Positions 43,476 through 55,626 of a stretch of 64,000 nt of DNA are shown here, piece after piece. The notes under the pieces are model-generated. The model saw only the letters and a program-made list of their open reading frames with translations, made no database searches and was not told the DNA's origin. The stretch lies in contig OX031071.1 in assembly GCA_943736015.1 (NCBI GenBank), forward strand, positions 27,419,619-27,483,618, read 5' to 3'. This stretch comes from Tridacna crocea. Its lineage: Eukaryota > Mollusca > Bivalvia > Cardiida > Cardiidae. The stretch's first letter is position 1; each line of letters begins with the position of its first letter. The translations under genes and the position numbers were made by a program.

Positions 43476-43600
43476 CCAGTCTGATCCTGATCCAAACTGA
43501 ATGTAATCCAAGCACACGAAATAATCCTCACTTTGGTCCAGTCTGATCCGAATCCAAACTGAATGTAATCCAAGCACTAATTATGACACAAACACAAAAT
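43476..43600. repeat. 62-bp direct duplication
   Basis: CCAGTCTGATCCTGATCCAA and the following AACTGAATGTAATCCAAGC are repeated once at ~62-bp spacing. Confidence 0.75.
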
Positions 43601-44024
43601 AATCCCCACTGTAGTCTGGCAATCATGTATTAACTAGTGAACGCTGAGATGTAAAAAGCTTTCCTTTTATAATAACAGAGAAACTTCCAGAAAATTCATG
43701 TTAAAATTAGTTGCATAATTTCTAGTAATCAGATTGTAAAAAGGCCCGGAAATTTCCAGAACAATATTCCACAAGAGAGAATCCAGTTCTAAAAATAGCA
43801 ACAGGGGAAAACCATTCAAAAATAGATACACACATGAACAAAGCTAGGAATAACTGGGTATATACATAACAATGTACATACTAAAGACAACGAAATTTCA
43901 TTTTTTTTTATAGCAACTTTATTAACGATATGGATGAAATTTGATGTTGGGGTCGATTTTTCTAAAATTTTATTTTGGGACAATTTCACCAAAGAAATCG
44001 TCTCCATGGGACGATTTCTCCGGA

Positions 44025-44156
44025 GTGATAAACATAACACGGGCCAAGCAGTTTGGGGACGATTTCTCCAGGGGCCGATTTCTCCAGCATTCCGAAGAAG
44101 TACCCTAGATTTAGTCGATATACATAAGAAAAAGTGATAAACATAACACGGGCCAA
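44025..44156. repeat. 24-bp direct repeat around GATTTCTCC units
   Basis: AGTGATAAACATAACACGGG plus CCAA occurs at ~44024 and ~44132. The ~45 bp after the first copy, and DNA just before it, contain ACGATTTCTCC repeats. Either a small insertion with long target duplications or a tandem duplication. Confidence 0.6.
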
Positions 44157-44828
44157 TATTCTATATTCTATATGTAGTATGCTTTATTTACAATCACATT
44201 TTAGCGGAGACGCGTTTTGTGACACACATGTTCAAATGTCAACACAACGTTATAGACAAACTACGAGCAGATTCTTTCATTAATCTCACCATACCTGAAT
44301 GTGAATGATCCGGACTGCAAGAGAGAGCGTTATAGATATTAACCGTACATAGCGCGTAGGAATACACAACTGCCAGATAAAGCTAAGTTCATTAGGTTAC
44401 GCCTTTATTAGGTCAGTGTTAATGACAAAAGCGGGATAAAAATCACACACTCGTCAGTTATTAAAGGATTGTAATACCCTTGCAATTCCATGGTGTTTTG
44501 CAGATGAAAGCTTTGAGGAAAGGAAAACATTCACACCGTGTGATAAGCAATCTCTGTATATACTTGGGAAACTAGTTGTTTTGGCGGACTCAGAGATATA
44601 GAGTGGACACACCGTCCAACATTTTTGTCTGAATAGGCAGCTTACGATCCCTATAGGCAAGGGAATCCCTTGAGAGGGATTCCCTGGCCTAAAAAGTCAT
44701 AGACTGCTTTAAACCTTTGCTAAATACCTAAATTCTTCTAAGTTGCCTCCCTTTAATTATACTCTTTTCAATGACGTTATCAAACAACTGACGTAATAAA
44801 CGACGTTGCCGATAGTTACAGAGTCACA

Positions 44829-44850
44829 CTGATGAGGCGAAAGCCGAAAC
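44829..44850 (+). ncRNA. Candidate hammerhead ribozyme core
   Basis: CTGATGA (44829-44835), a GGC-GAAA-GCC stem II hairpin (44836-44845), then GAAAC (44846-44850). This is the full conserved core and a perfect minimal helix II. ATCTTTGTA after it could form a 3-bp helix III with a GTA cleavage site. Helix I complementarity with the upstream side is poor as I read it. Penelope-like elements are known to carry such motifs, so an old Penelope terminal repeat is the likely source. Activity is not claimed. Confidence 0.5.
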
Positions 44851-45639
44851 ATCTTTGTACAGTTGATGAATAATTGAAATACACATATTATAGGCAAGTT
44901 ACGTCAATTTGTTTATTTGCGTCTTTGATCTACATGTGTCGATCCGGTATTAACCAAAATAAGAACACCGTGTTTAAAGTTAAGTTCAGTCCTGAAAAAC
45001 CTTTCGGGGTATTTTGCCGTACAAATTTGTGCAAGAGCACGACTCGCATAAATAAACCAAAACTAATTAAAAGAAAATCACAAGCAAAATAGAAACAAGA
45101 GCTTCACGCCGCATATATGTACAGTATGTGACAAGCCGGAAGAAACTTGATAGTGAAATTTCTGTAAAATCTAGAAGTGAATCTTCAGAGATCTAAATTA
45201 TAAGGACGTATGTGATATATTTTTCAAGCGGACAGATTTTTTTAAAACCTTGCACATACTAAGGTCATCATGTCTCTTCGAGATTACAGTTAAAAAAAGA
45301 TGTGGGTACCTGTGCTCGTTTCTAAGGAATTTGCCTTTGAAAAAGGTACTTGTATATAAATCCAAATTTAAAAAAAAAAAGGAAAATTGCAGGAAAAAAA
45401 TACAATTGTACGTCATTTCAATGAAAACTTATATATATTGCACGGAAATTCATGAAAGCCTGGTTTTGAGCATGATAAATGTACAAATAAATGTACATTT
45501 GTGATAAATGTACAAATACGCATGTTTTATATAGACCATTGAGTACAAAAAAAAAAAGAGTTAATTTGATCGAATTTAGGGTAAATCTTAAAAAAAAGGA
45601 AAAGAAAAACAAAAACAAAAAAAATCTAACAGAGAAATT

Positions 45640-46265
45640 TTTTTTTTGAAATTTTCACACTTTTAATATTGATGGCATGATAATTCTAAACAATAAGAAA
45701 AAATAAGAACTGCACCTACCCGTGCATATTTTTGTCAGAAAACAATGTTTAAGGTCACTGTGGAAATTATTTTTTCAGGGAAAAATTCGGGAAAAAGCTC
45801 AACAGACATAGTTTGAAAGGGAAAAAAATGCGCAATAAGAGCGATTTCTCCTTTTCCAACAATAGTTTTCAAAGTGAAAACAGCTATACTTCCACATATT
45901 TAAAATTCCTGCCTTTTTTCCCTTGTGAGGTGTGTAGCGCCACGTCAGCAGCATTTTAATCATTTCTCGGTGACAGTTCAAAGATCCATTTTTTCCTTCA
46001 GAAAGTCATACTTTGTTTCAGTGCACAAATAGTATTACCATTATGAGGAAAAATGCATAGGTGCACTTTTGATTCAATATCTACAACAGAAATACATGCG
46101 CAGTAGAATGAGCGCGAACATTTGCGATGTATTTCGTGAAGCAGAAAAATGCTGTTGAATAATTTAATATTTAATATCAGTTGTTTTCAAGTTGTTCACA
46201 GTGTTTTCAAATGCCTTTCTTTCCAGGGTCCAGAAATCCAGGGACTGTGGTGTAAAGGGTCAATC
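45640..46265. repeat. AT-rich DNA with degenerate MITE relics downstream of the GPCR
   Basis: 45780-45880 (GGGAAAAAAATGCGCAATAA, GCGATTTCTCCTTTTCC) and 46190-46265 (CAGTGTTTTCAAATGCC, GTGGTGTAAAGGGT) are fragments of palindromic MITEs. 44851-45640 shows nothing beyond AT-rich runs. Confidence 0.5.
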
Positions 46266-46390
46266 ATTTATTGGCATTTCAGGATGACAATCACATTCAG
46301 TAACACGGCCGTATAGATGTCAATTTAGCTGTTTGGATGAACCAGTTAACTAATATCTAAATCTGATAATAATTTACAAAATACGCCACT

Positions 46391-47560
46391 TTATTTTCTG
46401 CAAAATATCTTGCTATAAAAGGATATCAGTTCTTGTCTGTAACTTGAATCACAGACAGTATAGACAAAGAAATTTATAACATTATTCATAAATATGGTTG
46501 CAAGAGCATAATGACTCACATCACTATGCCAGTCCGTGTTAAAGACCTGGTACAAGCGTACAATGGGAAAAGGAAGAACACCTATGATATATAAGGCAGT
46601 TATCCATATGAACATATATGTTGTTCTTTTTATTTGTTTAAAATCATCAGGCTGTTTTTTATCTTGTTTGGAATTGATTGCAGACAGGGTCAAGTTTGTT
46701 TCTTGTTCAATTGATTGCGGTTGAGTTCTGTCTTCATTGTGGAAGTCTGGTTGTATTGTTTCAACAGAAACAGAAACGTTACTTGATTCAATTGACTCAT
46801 GTTCCGATTTATCAGTTTCCCTGACTGATAACCGGTCTTCAACTTGTGCTACTGGAATATTTAACAGCTTATTCTTTCTCATTTTGGCTTGATGCTTCCA
46901 GATTTGAACTCCAATTAGTGCGTAGAGAATTGTAAGCACTATGCAGCAACCAAAGGCGCCTATTAGAAGTAAACCGCCGTAAATCATTTGTACTGATGTG
47001 TCTCGGAGTTCTATCTGGATGTGGCATTCATAACCTGTGATATTTGGATGGTTGGTTGATATTGCTGTGCTTCCATATAAAACTAGTAACGGTAGGGAAC
47101 CCAGAATTTCTAAAAATAGCACAATACCGCACATCAGTTGAGCATGTTTCATAGAAATCTGAGTCAAAAATGATTTGCAAATTTTTCTATACCGCTCAAT
47201 CGCAATGGCAAGCAATGTCAATGCAGATCCTATCAGTACACAGCCACCAAGAAAAAAGAATATCTTACAGGATGCGTTATCGTAATACATAAGCGGATGC
47301 ATGTAGCTTGCAATATTGAAGGGAAAGCAGAATGCACAAGCCACCAAATCATTGACTGCCAGAAAACAAACAAATATTCGGGTGTTATTTTTAGGTTTTC
47401 TAAAGAAGTAGATGAGTAAGACATGCAGGTTACCAATAACTCCTATTGGTATGAGGACTCCCAGAAATATAATGGCTTCATGGTAGATTTTAGCTCGGTC
47501 ATCATTGAGTTTTTGTAATATTTTGTATTTGTCAAGTTCTACAGAAAAGTTTTGAGACAT
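46391..47560 (-). CDS. Class A (rhodopsin-like) G protein-coupled receptor, intronless, orphan
   Basis: This is a 389-residue single-exon ORF on the minus strand. Seven hydrophobic segments are visible. TM1 (about 28-52) has GVIGN with N44. TM2 has LAVND with D71. TM3 begins near C98 and ends in ERY at 122-124, the usual D/ERY switch. C179 in extracellular loop 2 can pair with C98. TM5 is about 193-217. A roughly 90-residue, acidic and serine-rich third intracellular loop follows (218-310). TM6 (312-334) has GVLPFP in place of the usual CWxP. TM7 ends NFFVY (363-367), the NPxxY motif with proline replaced. N4 is a potential glycosylation site, and C387 could be palmitoylated. These features place it in the class A family at the plasma membrane; ligand and G protein cannot be told from sequence. 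The start is the first ATG before TM1 and leaves a typical short N-terminus. The frame is intact over the full family length. Confidence 0.88.
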   Translation of the reverse strand: MSQNFSVELDKYKILQKLNDDRAKIYHEAIIFLGVLIPIGVIGNLHVLLIYFFRKPKNNTRIFVCFLAVNDLVACAFCFPFNIASYMHPLMYYDNASCKIFFFLGGCVLIGSALTLLAIAIERYRKICKSFLTQISMKHAQLMCGIVLFLEILGSLPLLVLYGSTAISTNHPNITGYECHIQIELRDTSVQMIYGGLLLIGAFGCCIVLTILYALIGVQIWKHQAKMRKNKLLNIPVAQVEDRLSVRETDKSEHESIESSNVSVSVETIQPDFHNEDRTQPQSIEQETNLTLSAINSKQDKKQPDDFKQIKRTTYMFIWITALYIIGVLPFPIVRLYQVFNTDWHSDVSHYALATIFMNNVINFFVYTVCDSSYRQELISFYSKIFCRK

Positions 47561-48808
47561 ACTTGAACCTAAGCAAACAATTCGATATCTTGGAAAAAGA
47601 GAAACGTGTTTTACTTATCAAAAATTTCCTATTGAAAATCAATTGTCTGTTTTACACATGGATCAAATAAAGTAAACTTGATAAAGATTAAGAACAAATT
47701 GGATCGTAAAGAATTACAGTAAAATATCAGTTATATTTCTTCTATTGTTTTCTGCGCTGAAAAACAAAACTTTATGTAATATAACACCTAGTACAGCTTA
47801 CTTTACATTGTTCCAGTTACATCTGATTTCAATATCTTTGATATCAATTACATGTATATCAAAATATTAATGTTATTTAGGGAAGGTATAGCTCACATGA
47901 AAAGATACAATTTGGACTCTTTGTTAAAGTGATATAGATTGTCAGACACACATCAATAACACCATGCACGATTCAAAATGATTCTCAAGTTTAATACATT
48001 TATCTAACTGCTGAAGATTGCTTCGAACAAACAAAAAATGTCTTCTTCACAAAGTGGGCGTAAGCATACGCAATGAAAAGCAAACCAGTTCCTGTTAAAA
48101 ACGAGCAAAACTGTCAACTTAAGTTTCCTCCTTTTAAGAGATGCTGGATTCCTATCATCAATGCAAATCTGTGTGTGTGTGTGATTTCCCCATCAAATTG
48201 ATTTTTAAGTCCGAGATTTATCCTGGTTAGATTTCAAGCTCTAGCAATACGGATGTACCTGAAAAAAAGACAATTTGGAAGGCCATGTGGTAGAAGTTAT
48301 TTTTTATAAGAATTGCTTTTCAGCTTGCTCTGCAGTCTCATCAACATGTTATTCTACTACAATGTTTTCTTTCTTATTAATTTTCTTTTAGTGGTCTTAT
48401 CAGTTCTTTACTGAAATCTTCATAGAATAAACCAAACCAAGCAAGACATAATGCAGACACTTTGCAGACATTGTGGTAGAGAAACAAAGTGCTTTAATAA
48501 AATGTTTTCTACTATTTCGGCTGCAAAACCAAACATTTATTGGTGTTTCACATGATGTCAGCAAAATGTTGTCAATTTGGATATGTCTAAAATGATGATG
48601 TCTGGGAAAGAGGTAACAAAAATCGTTTCTGAAAGCTAATGGTTTACTTTGATTAAATGTTTTGCCTAACTCATAGTTATTACATCAAGAAAATAAATAT
48701 ATGATGGTAGAAATGTCTATTCAGATGTAACAGCGTCAGTATTTCCAAAAGTACAAAAAGAAAACGTAATTCTTTTTCTTTAAGTTTCTAGGCTTACTTT
48801 TGTATTTT
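47561..48808. other. GPCR upstream region, AT-rich, no gene seen
   Basis: It probably contains the GPCR promoter and any 5' UTR exons, but no convincing core promoter or exon could be picked. A degenerate MITE lies at ~48470-48620. Confidence 0.5.
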
Positions 48809-51287
48809 AAGCTCACCTGAGCACGAAGTGATCATGGTGAGCTTTTGTGATCGCCCAATGTCCGTCGTCCGTCGTGCATCGTCCGTCGTCCGTCGTCCGT
48901 CGTGCGTCGTACACAATTTCTTTAAACATCTCCTCCTAAACCACTGGGCCAATCTTGATGACACCTGGCAGGGATGTTCCTTGGGTGAAGCTCTACCACA
49001 GTTGTTCAAGAGATTGAATTCCAGCCATAATTCTGGTTGCCATGGCAACCAAAAGGAGAAAAAATAGCAAAACCCTTGAAAATATTCTTCTCTGAAACTA
49101 GAATGCGTATAGCTTTGATATTTGGTATGTAGAATCTCCTAGTAGACCTCTACCAAGATTTTTCATATGATGCCCCTGGGATCAAAACTGGCCCCGCCCC
49201 GGGGGTCACAAGTTTGAAATATAGGAAAAAAGAAGGAAAACTTAAAAATCTTCTTCTCTGAAAATGGGTGGTGCAGAGCTTTGATATTTAGTATGTAGCA
49301 TCTCCTAGTAGACCTCTACCAAGATTGTTCATACGATGCCCCTTGGGTCAAAACTGGCCCCGTCCCGGGGGTCACAAGTTTGTATTATAGGAACAAAGAA
49401 GGAAAACTTCAAAATTCTTCTTCTCTGAAACTAGAAGGCGTATAGCTTTGATATTTGGTATGTAGCATCTCCTAGTAAACTTCTAAAGAGATGTTTCATA
49501 TGATGCCCCTGGGGTCAAAACTTGCGCCGCCCCGAGGGTCACAAGTTTGAAACATAGGAAAAAAGAAGGAAAACTTAAAAACAAGAATTCTCTGAAACTA
49601 GAAGGCGTAGGGCTTTGATATTGGTACATTGTATGTAGCATCTCCTAGTGGACCTCTTCTAAGATTGTTCATATGATGCCCCTGGGGTCAAAACAGGTCC
49701 CTCCTCGGGGGTCACAATTTTTGAAACATAGGAACAAAGAAGGAAAACTTTAAAAATCTTCTTCTCTGAAACTGGGTGGTGCAGAGCTTTAATATTTGGT
49801 ATGTAGTATCCCCTAGTAGACTTCTACCAAGATTGTCCATATGATGCCCCTGGGATCAAAACTGGCCCCGCCCCGGGGGTCACAAGTTTGAAACATAGGA
49901 AAAAAGAAGGAAAATTTAAAAAATCTTCTTCTCTGAAACTTAAAGGTGCAGAGTTTTGATATTTATTATGTAGCATATCTTAGTTAACCTCTACCATGAT
50001 TGTTCATATGATGCCCCTTGGGTCAAAACTGGCCCCGTCCCGGGGGTCACAAGTTTGAAACATAGGAAAAAAGAAGGAAAACTTAAAAAAAAAAAATATC
50101 TGAAACTAGAAAGCTCAGAGCTTTGACATTTGATATGTAGCATCTCCAAGTAGACCTCTACCAAGATTGTTTATATGATGCCCCTGGGGTCAAAACTGGC
50201 CCCGCCCCGGGGGTCACAAGTTTGAAACTTAGGAACAAAGAAGGGAAAAATTTAAAAATCTTCTTCTCTGAAACTAGACGGTGCAGAGCTTTGATATTTG
50301 GTATGTAGCATCTCCTAGTTGACCTCTACCAGGCTTGTTCATATGGTGTCCCTGGAGTTTGAACTGGCCCCGCCCCGGGGGTCACAAGTTTGAAACATAG
50401 GAACAAAGAGGGAAAACTTTAAAATTCTTTTTCTCTAAAGCTAGGTGGTGTGCAGAGCTTTGATATTTGGTATGTAGCACCTCCTAGTAGACCTCTGCCA
50501 AGATTCTTCATATGATGCCCCTGGGGTCAAAACTGGCCCCGCCCCGGGGGTCACAAGTTTGAATCATAGGAACAAAGAAAGAAAAATTTTAAAATTGTTC
50601 TTCTCTGAAACTGGGTGGTGCAGAGCTTTGATATTTGGTATGTAGCATCTCCTAGTAAACCTCTACCAAGATTGTTCATATGATATCCTTGGGGTCAAAA
50701 CTGGCCCCGCCCCGGGGGTCACAAATTTGAAACAGAAATAAAGAAGGAAAACTTTAAAAATTCTTTTTGTCTGAAACTAGGTGGTGCATAGCCTTGATAT
50801 TTGGTATGTAGCATCTCCTAGTGAACCTCTACAAAGATTGTTCATATGATGCCCCTTGGGTCAAAACTGGTCCCATCCCGGGGGTCACAAATTTGAAACA
50901 TAGGAACAAAGAAAGGAAAACTTTGAATTTCTTATTCTCTGAAACTAGAAGGCGTAGAGCTTTGATATTTGGTATGTAGCATCTCTAAGTGGACTTCTTC
51001 TACAAAGTTTCTTCATACTATGCCCCTGTGGTCAAAACTTGCCCTTCCCCAGGGGTCACAAGTTCGAAACATAGGAACTAAGAAGGAAAACTTTAAAATT
51101 CTTCTTCTCCGAAACTAGAAGGCATAGAGCTTTGATATTTTGTAAGTAGCATCTCCTAGTGGACCTCTACCAAGATTCTTCATATGATGCCCCTGGGGTC
51201 AAAACTGGACCTGCCCAGGGGTCACAAGTTTGATTTTACAGCTTGGTACTCAGGTGAGCGATATAGGACCATCATGGTCCTCTTGTT
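48809..51287. mobile_element. Satellite-carrying element, ~2.5 kb, ~170-bp units
   Basis: It begins AAGCTCACCTGAGCACGAAG with an internal hairpin to GGTGAGCTT, then GTCCGTCGTCC repeats. About 12-13 units of ~170 bp follow, each with GAGCTTTGATATTTGGTATG, GATGCCCCTGGGGTCAAAAC and CCCGCCCCGGGGGTCAC. It ends CTCAGGTGAGCGATATAGGA, CCATCATGGTCCTCTTGTT. The longest member of the family here. Confidence 0.85.
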
Positions 51288-52737
51288 CTTATTTAGTATT
51301 TTAAGAGATTATCTGCTTCAAACAAACTATTGCACAACATAAGCACGTTTCTTTACTGTTTGGTAATGTAATTAACACTATTACTCTCAGATGATAATTT
51401 AAGCATTTGTTGACATACACAACATAACAAAACAAACACATAAAAGGTAAAACAGGTAAAATGCATTGCTTCATTATATAGACAATACAACAGGCATTTC
51501 AGCAGTAAGGACTACCTGTTTCCCCTATTATTATGACGTCAGTCAACCATAAAAAGACATTGATATCGTCTGAGAGAAATACCACACAGTTAAAATGACA
51601 CAACTCGTATCTAGACACACTTACTTAGGTCTTCCAAAACATGGCATGCTGTGATAATGAGATGATTCCATGTAGCAATCTAGAGTCGTAGTTGGGAGTT
51701 TTTTTTTATGAAATGAATATAGATCTAAAAGTTTCATAAATCTTTTAACACTTTCGCAGACGACTCTCTCTCTCTCTCTCCGTGTCTATAAACAGTAGTA
51801 GACAACACAATATGCTGCAGTTTTGCATATTGGGACCAAGATTTCACGCTTTTCAGATAGAAAAACATTTCTTTTGTTGTGCACATTTCCCGAACTGATA
51901 AACAATTGATAATATATTTTCAATTTTACACAATAACTCTGCCACCTTTATGGCATGAATGCTTGTTTAGAACACACTCTCATTTCTTGAGGAGTCAGTC
52001 AGTCTCTCTCTCTCTCTCTCTGTATTAGTTAAGAACAAAAACTGAAAGTTCGCACATTTAGCCAAAACTTTATGACACATTGGACAGTTCACGTATACAG
52101 TTAGATTTCAACTTTGATGCAATGTGGACCCATATTCATCAACCATTCCTAAGAACGTCCATTGTCTCAGTCTACTGGATTTTCTAAATTTGAAAAAAAA
52201 AAACCCAAACACATAACCTCTGAATTTAGAAAATCTTGAAGAATAAGACTTAGGATATTCTTAGGGATGTTTTGGGAATACTGGCGCAGATCTTAATCTG
52301 CTAAAAGCAGTCGATCTATTTTTCAGGATTGAAGGAAAAAGAAAGAAAATAACCTTACACTATATATGAAGAAGTATCCCAAAATTTAATGACAAAGAGT
52401 AAGTGCATCCTCGATAATTGAACAAGTAACAGTTATGAGCAGGATTCGCTCAAGTACTACAAACCCTAGTGACAAATTATCCCTCTACCAAGTAATTTCT
52501 TGTTACATCTTTCTAAAATTTTAGAAGTTTGACGATATTATGGAAAATGCTTGTTTTTGAAACAGTTTCTTTTCCATTAAAGTTAAAAACAACACTTTAA
52601 CAGAGTGATTTTAAAGATGATCGTTTGATAAAGGGTAAGTACATTTTATCTTCACCGATTATCCCGTATTTAATGACACTGGAGATTTCGTGATTAATGT
52701 CGGGGATGGAGAAAATGCTGATAACCAGTTTTTCCCT
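51288..52737. other. No gene seen; CT microsatellites
   Basis: (CT)n runs lie at ~51766-51781 and ~52003-52021. The rest is unique-looking AT-rich DNA without exon-like signals. Confidence 0.5.
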
Positions 52738-52967
52738 CTGAACCTTTACCGCACAATCCCAACTTTTAACAACCCTGATACAGAAGCCTTTTGGTAAACA
52801 TTGAGGGAAAAGGAGAAAATGATGGTAACCAGCATTTTCTCCTTTTTCCACAGTGTTTTCAACTAATTCCAAAAAAAATTTCAATCTTTTAGCCACATTT
52901 AATTTGTCCTCTGCAAATGCTATCGATTTGGACTAGTCTACTATTTTTGCGTTTGGTAAAGGGTTAA
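52738..52967. mobile_element. Palindromic MITE, well-preserved copy
   Basis: AACCTTTACCGCACAATCCC at the left; GGTAAAGGGTTAA at the right. The core is GGAAAAGGAGAAAATGATGG and its complement. Confidence 0.85.
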
Positions 52968-53053
52968 TGCGCAGTGAGACCTCTTTGAATAAATTGGAGT
53001 GTAAAATTTCATCGTCTTGTTAACAAATAATAGGAAGTTTGGGTAATTAGTTG

Positions 53054-53282
53054 TTAACCCTTTACCTAACAATCCCCGTTTTTTTACGACCCTGAGACAA
53101 AAGCCTTTTAAAAACATTGTGGGAAAAGGAGAAATGTTTGTAAGCAGCATTTTCTCCTTTTCCCACAGTGTTTTCTACCCTGCTAAAATTAAATTTCAAT
53201 TTTTGAGTTACGTTTATTTTGTCTTCTGCAAGTGCTTTCAACTTGGACCAGTCTAAAGTTTTGTCCTTTGGGAAAGGGTTAA
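53054..53282. mobile_element. Palindromic MITE, well-preserved copy
   Basis: TTAACCCTTTACCTAACAAT to GGGAAAGGGTTAA. Core GTGGGAAAAGGAGAAATG. It lies only 87 bp from the previous copy, in the same orientation. Confidence 0.85.
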
Positions 53283-53639
53283 GTAAACAATTTATTCTTA
53301 ATTCCTGGCTTTATATACAACAGCCTTGTGTTCTATATGTCACGAGTTTGATTCTATAGCGGTATAGCACTGTCAATACCTGCCAGGTATGAATGAATTG
53401 TTTTCTCAGAAAACCACGACGGATTCTCGTTATTGTGAGAAACAAAATCACCCCCAAAAAATCTGAAATGTCTTCGAATATGTGTGCGGTAAAACTTTTG
53501 CGTTCAATGGTACAAATGCTCGTGCGAGGGGGTTTATATACCGCCCGTTTCCAACGCTCTTCAGTTGACATATTTGAATGCGAGAGAAGATTCGGCAAAC
53601 CCAGCGAGGAGGTATTGGCACAGTAGCATCCATGTCAAC

Positions 53640-55152
53640 ACACTGATCAACGTGAGCCGCGGACACCATGTGTTCTCGGTACACCAGATCGAATTTTCCA
53701 TGGAAGAACCGGAGGTTGGTGTAAGTATTTTCCTTTTTATGGACCTGGTTAACCTAGATAGAAATGTTGATTTACAGCAATGTCAAGACGAATGATTGAT
53801 CTGTTTACACACATACTAGGGAATAATAATACCATCATATAAGCGAGCTGTGGCTTTATGAGCAACTGGGGTCTTATTGTTTTGAAGTTTGTTGCCGATT
53901 TTCGGACAAAATCCCCTAACCATTGTTCATTTTACAAGTTCGTATAATAAGATAAATGTATTCCCTAAAGGAACACAAAATTTCACTTAGAAATGTCCAT
54001 CCAAAGCGAAGATATACGTTTTTGAATGGACCTGGGTAGAGGAAAATATGCTAACAAGACACCATTTTCATTTTCAGAGTTAGTACATGGACACCAGATC
54101 AGAAAAAGCTTGTGGTAACTGGACACCAACCTTTAAATCATGAATATTTCTGCCTGAAACTCGATGCATGGGCTGTATACGAAGACTATTTTTGTAAACA
54201 TTATGTCACTACGGTCCATTACCTGATAAAGAGCATGTTCAACGAAATTTCATTACATGTAGCACTTGCTTTTTTGAAATATTTGCAATGTTACGGCAAT
54301 TTACGAAGTAGACCTACGATGCTTGATCACAATTGACCGGTCATTGCCTCCAATGTTGGTGCAAGACATGTTCTTTTTTTTACAGCGTTTCAGTTTTATG
54401 AATGGCGTATTAACCCATTACCACGCAATCACGAGCTTTAATGTCCCTTGGAAAGATGGCTTCGATAAACATTGTCTCTAAAGAAAAAACCCTATTAACT
54501 AATACAGAGTGTACATTATTTACCACATTTGGCCTGATTCTTAGTTTAAATAATTTTCAAATCCGCTTGGCCAACTGCCCGCGAGCTCTTAGAATGGCGT
54601 TCTACCCTTCTCACATTTGCATGCGTGCGTTTGTTCGTCTACGCGTTTATTTCTAAAAGTTTTATCTAATTGACTTCTCAGAAACCACCAAGTGGAAACC
54701 AACAAAATTCAACGTGGATGATTCCATAAATTTCTTTCGAGATACTTCGATCCTTTAAAAACGATGGCTTATGTGGAAGGAGCTTATTTTCCGTGTACGG
54801 CGCGTTGTGAAAATTGTAAAATTTGTCCTCTCAAAACGACTCAATTACGAGATTGGCATTGGGTAGCTTTCTATCACATTCCTTCAATAAATTTTGATCT
54901 GCTGAAAAACATGGCTTTTGTTGGTGGGACTTATTTTCTCTTTGTGTCATAAAGCTGAAGTACTTGCAGCTCTTTAAATAAATTCATTGATAATACATGT
55001 ATGTAGATCTACATGTATTTCATAACACAGATGATCACTGATAATGTTTCATTTCATCCAATATGCTGGGTGATCATGATATATGAGATATTAATCTTTA
55101 TTGTTACAAACTTACATAGTTCTAGGAAATGCAGCATTAGTGCTCAGAAATA
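53640..55152. repeat. Large inverted duplication, left arm (~1.5 kb)
   Basis: Reverse complement of 55627-57143 at about 98% by eye. It includes identical short blocks such as CGCGGACACCATGTGTTCTC, CCATGGAAGAACCGGAGG and ACTGGACACCAACCTTTAA. A MITE relic (54415-54500) is present in both arms. The short open frames are shared but not convincing as genes. Confidence 0.9.
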
Positions 55153-55447
55153 GTTTTGTACGTAGTGTGTTAGGAAATTATTAGAGAGGTTAATTGCAGC
55201 CATGGCAAATTAGTAAATTAAATCTTTTCTGAAATTCGTCATTTGTAAAAAATAAACCACGTCTATTTCCTGGATCGGTTTTTTTATTTCGCTTTATTTA
55301 CAAAACCATGACGAAACACTGTGTATCAGAACAATTACGCTCGAAGAAATAGAATTAGACAGCAAATTCTGTGGCAGTCTGCAATTTGAACTCACCACTG
55401 TTGGAGGGTCTGATGACCTCTCCAATAAATTTCAGAAATACGAAATA

Positions 55448-55623
55448 CAGTAAAACCTGGCATGTTGGCCACCTGTATTAAGCAAGCAACCTGAATAAAC
55501 AAGCATACATGTAGTTCCTGACAAATAGCAATGTACAGACATTCATCTGTATCAAGCAAGCACCTGCCTTTGGCAAGCTCTTTTGACCGTCCCTTTGGTA
55601 AGTGATTAATATAGGTTGAACTG
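55448..55623. mobile_element. 176-bp pogo/Tigger-like MITE in the palindrome centre
   Basis: Ends CAGTAAAACCTG and AGGTTGAACTG (inverted, one mismatch and one gap), flanked by TA at 55446-55447 and 55624-55625. The interior has repeated TTAAGCAAGCAACCTG-like blocks. The TIR type and TA duplication fit pogo/Tigger elements. Confidence 0.7.
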
Positions 55624-55626
55624 TAA

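Noticed and set aside
53525-53640. TATATA-containing promoter upstream of the left arm
   Set aside because: A TTTATATACC box exists, but no supported gene follows, and AT-rich words are common here.
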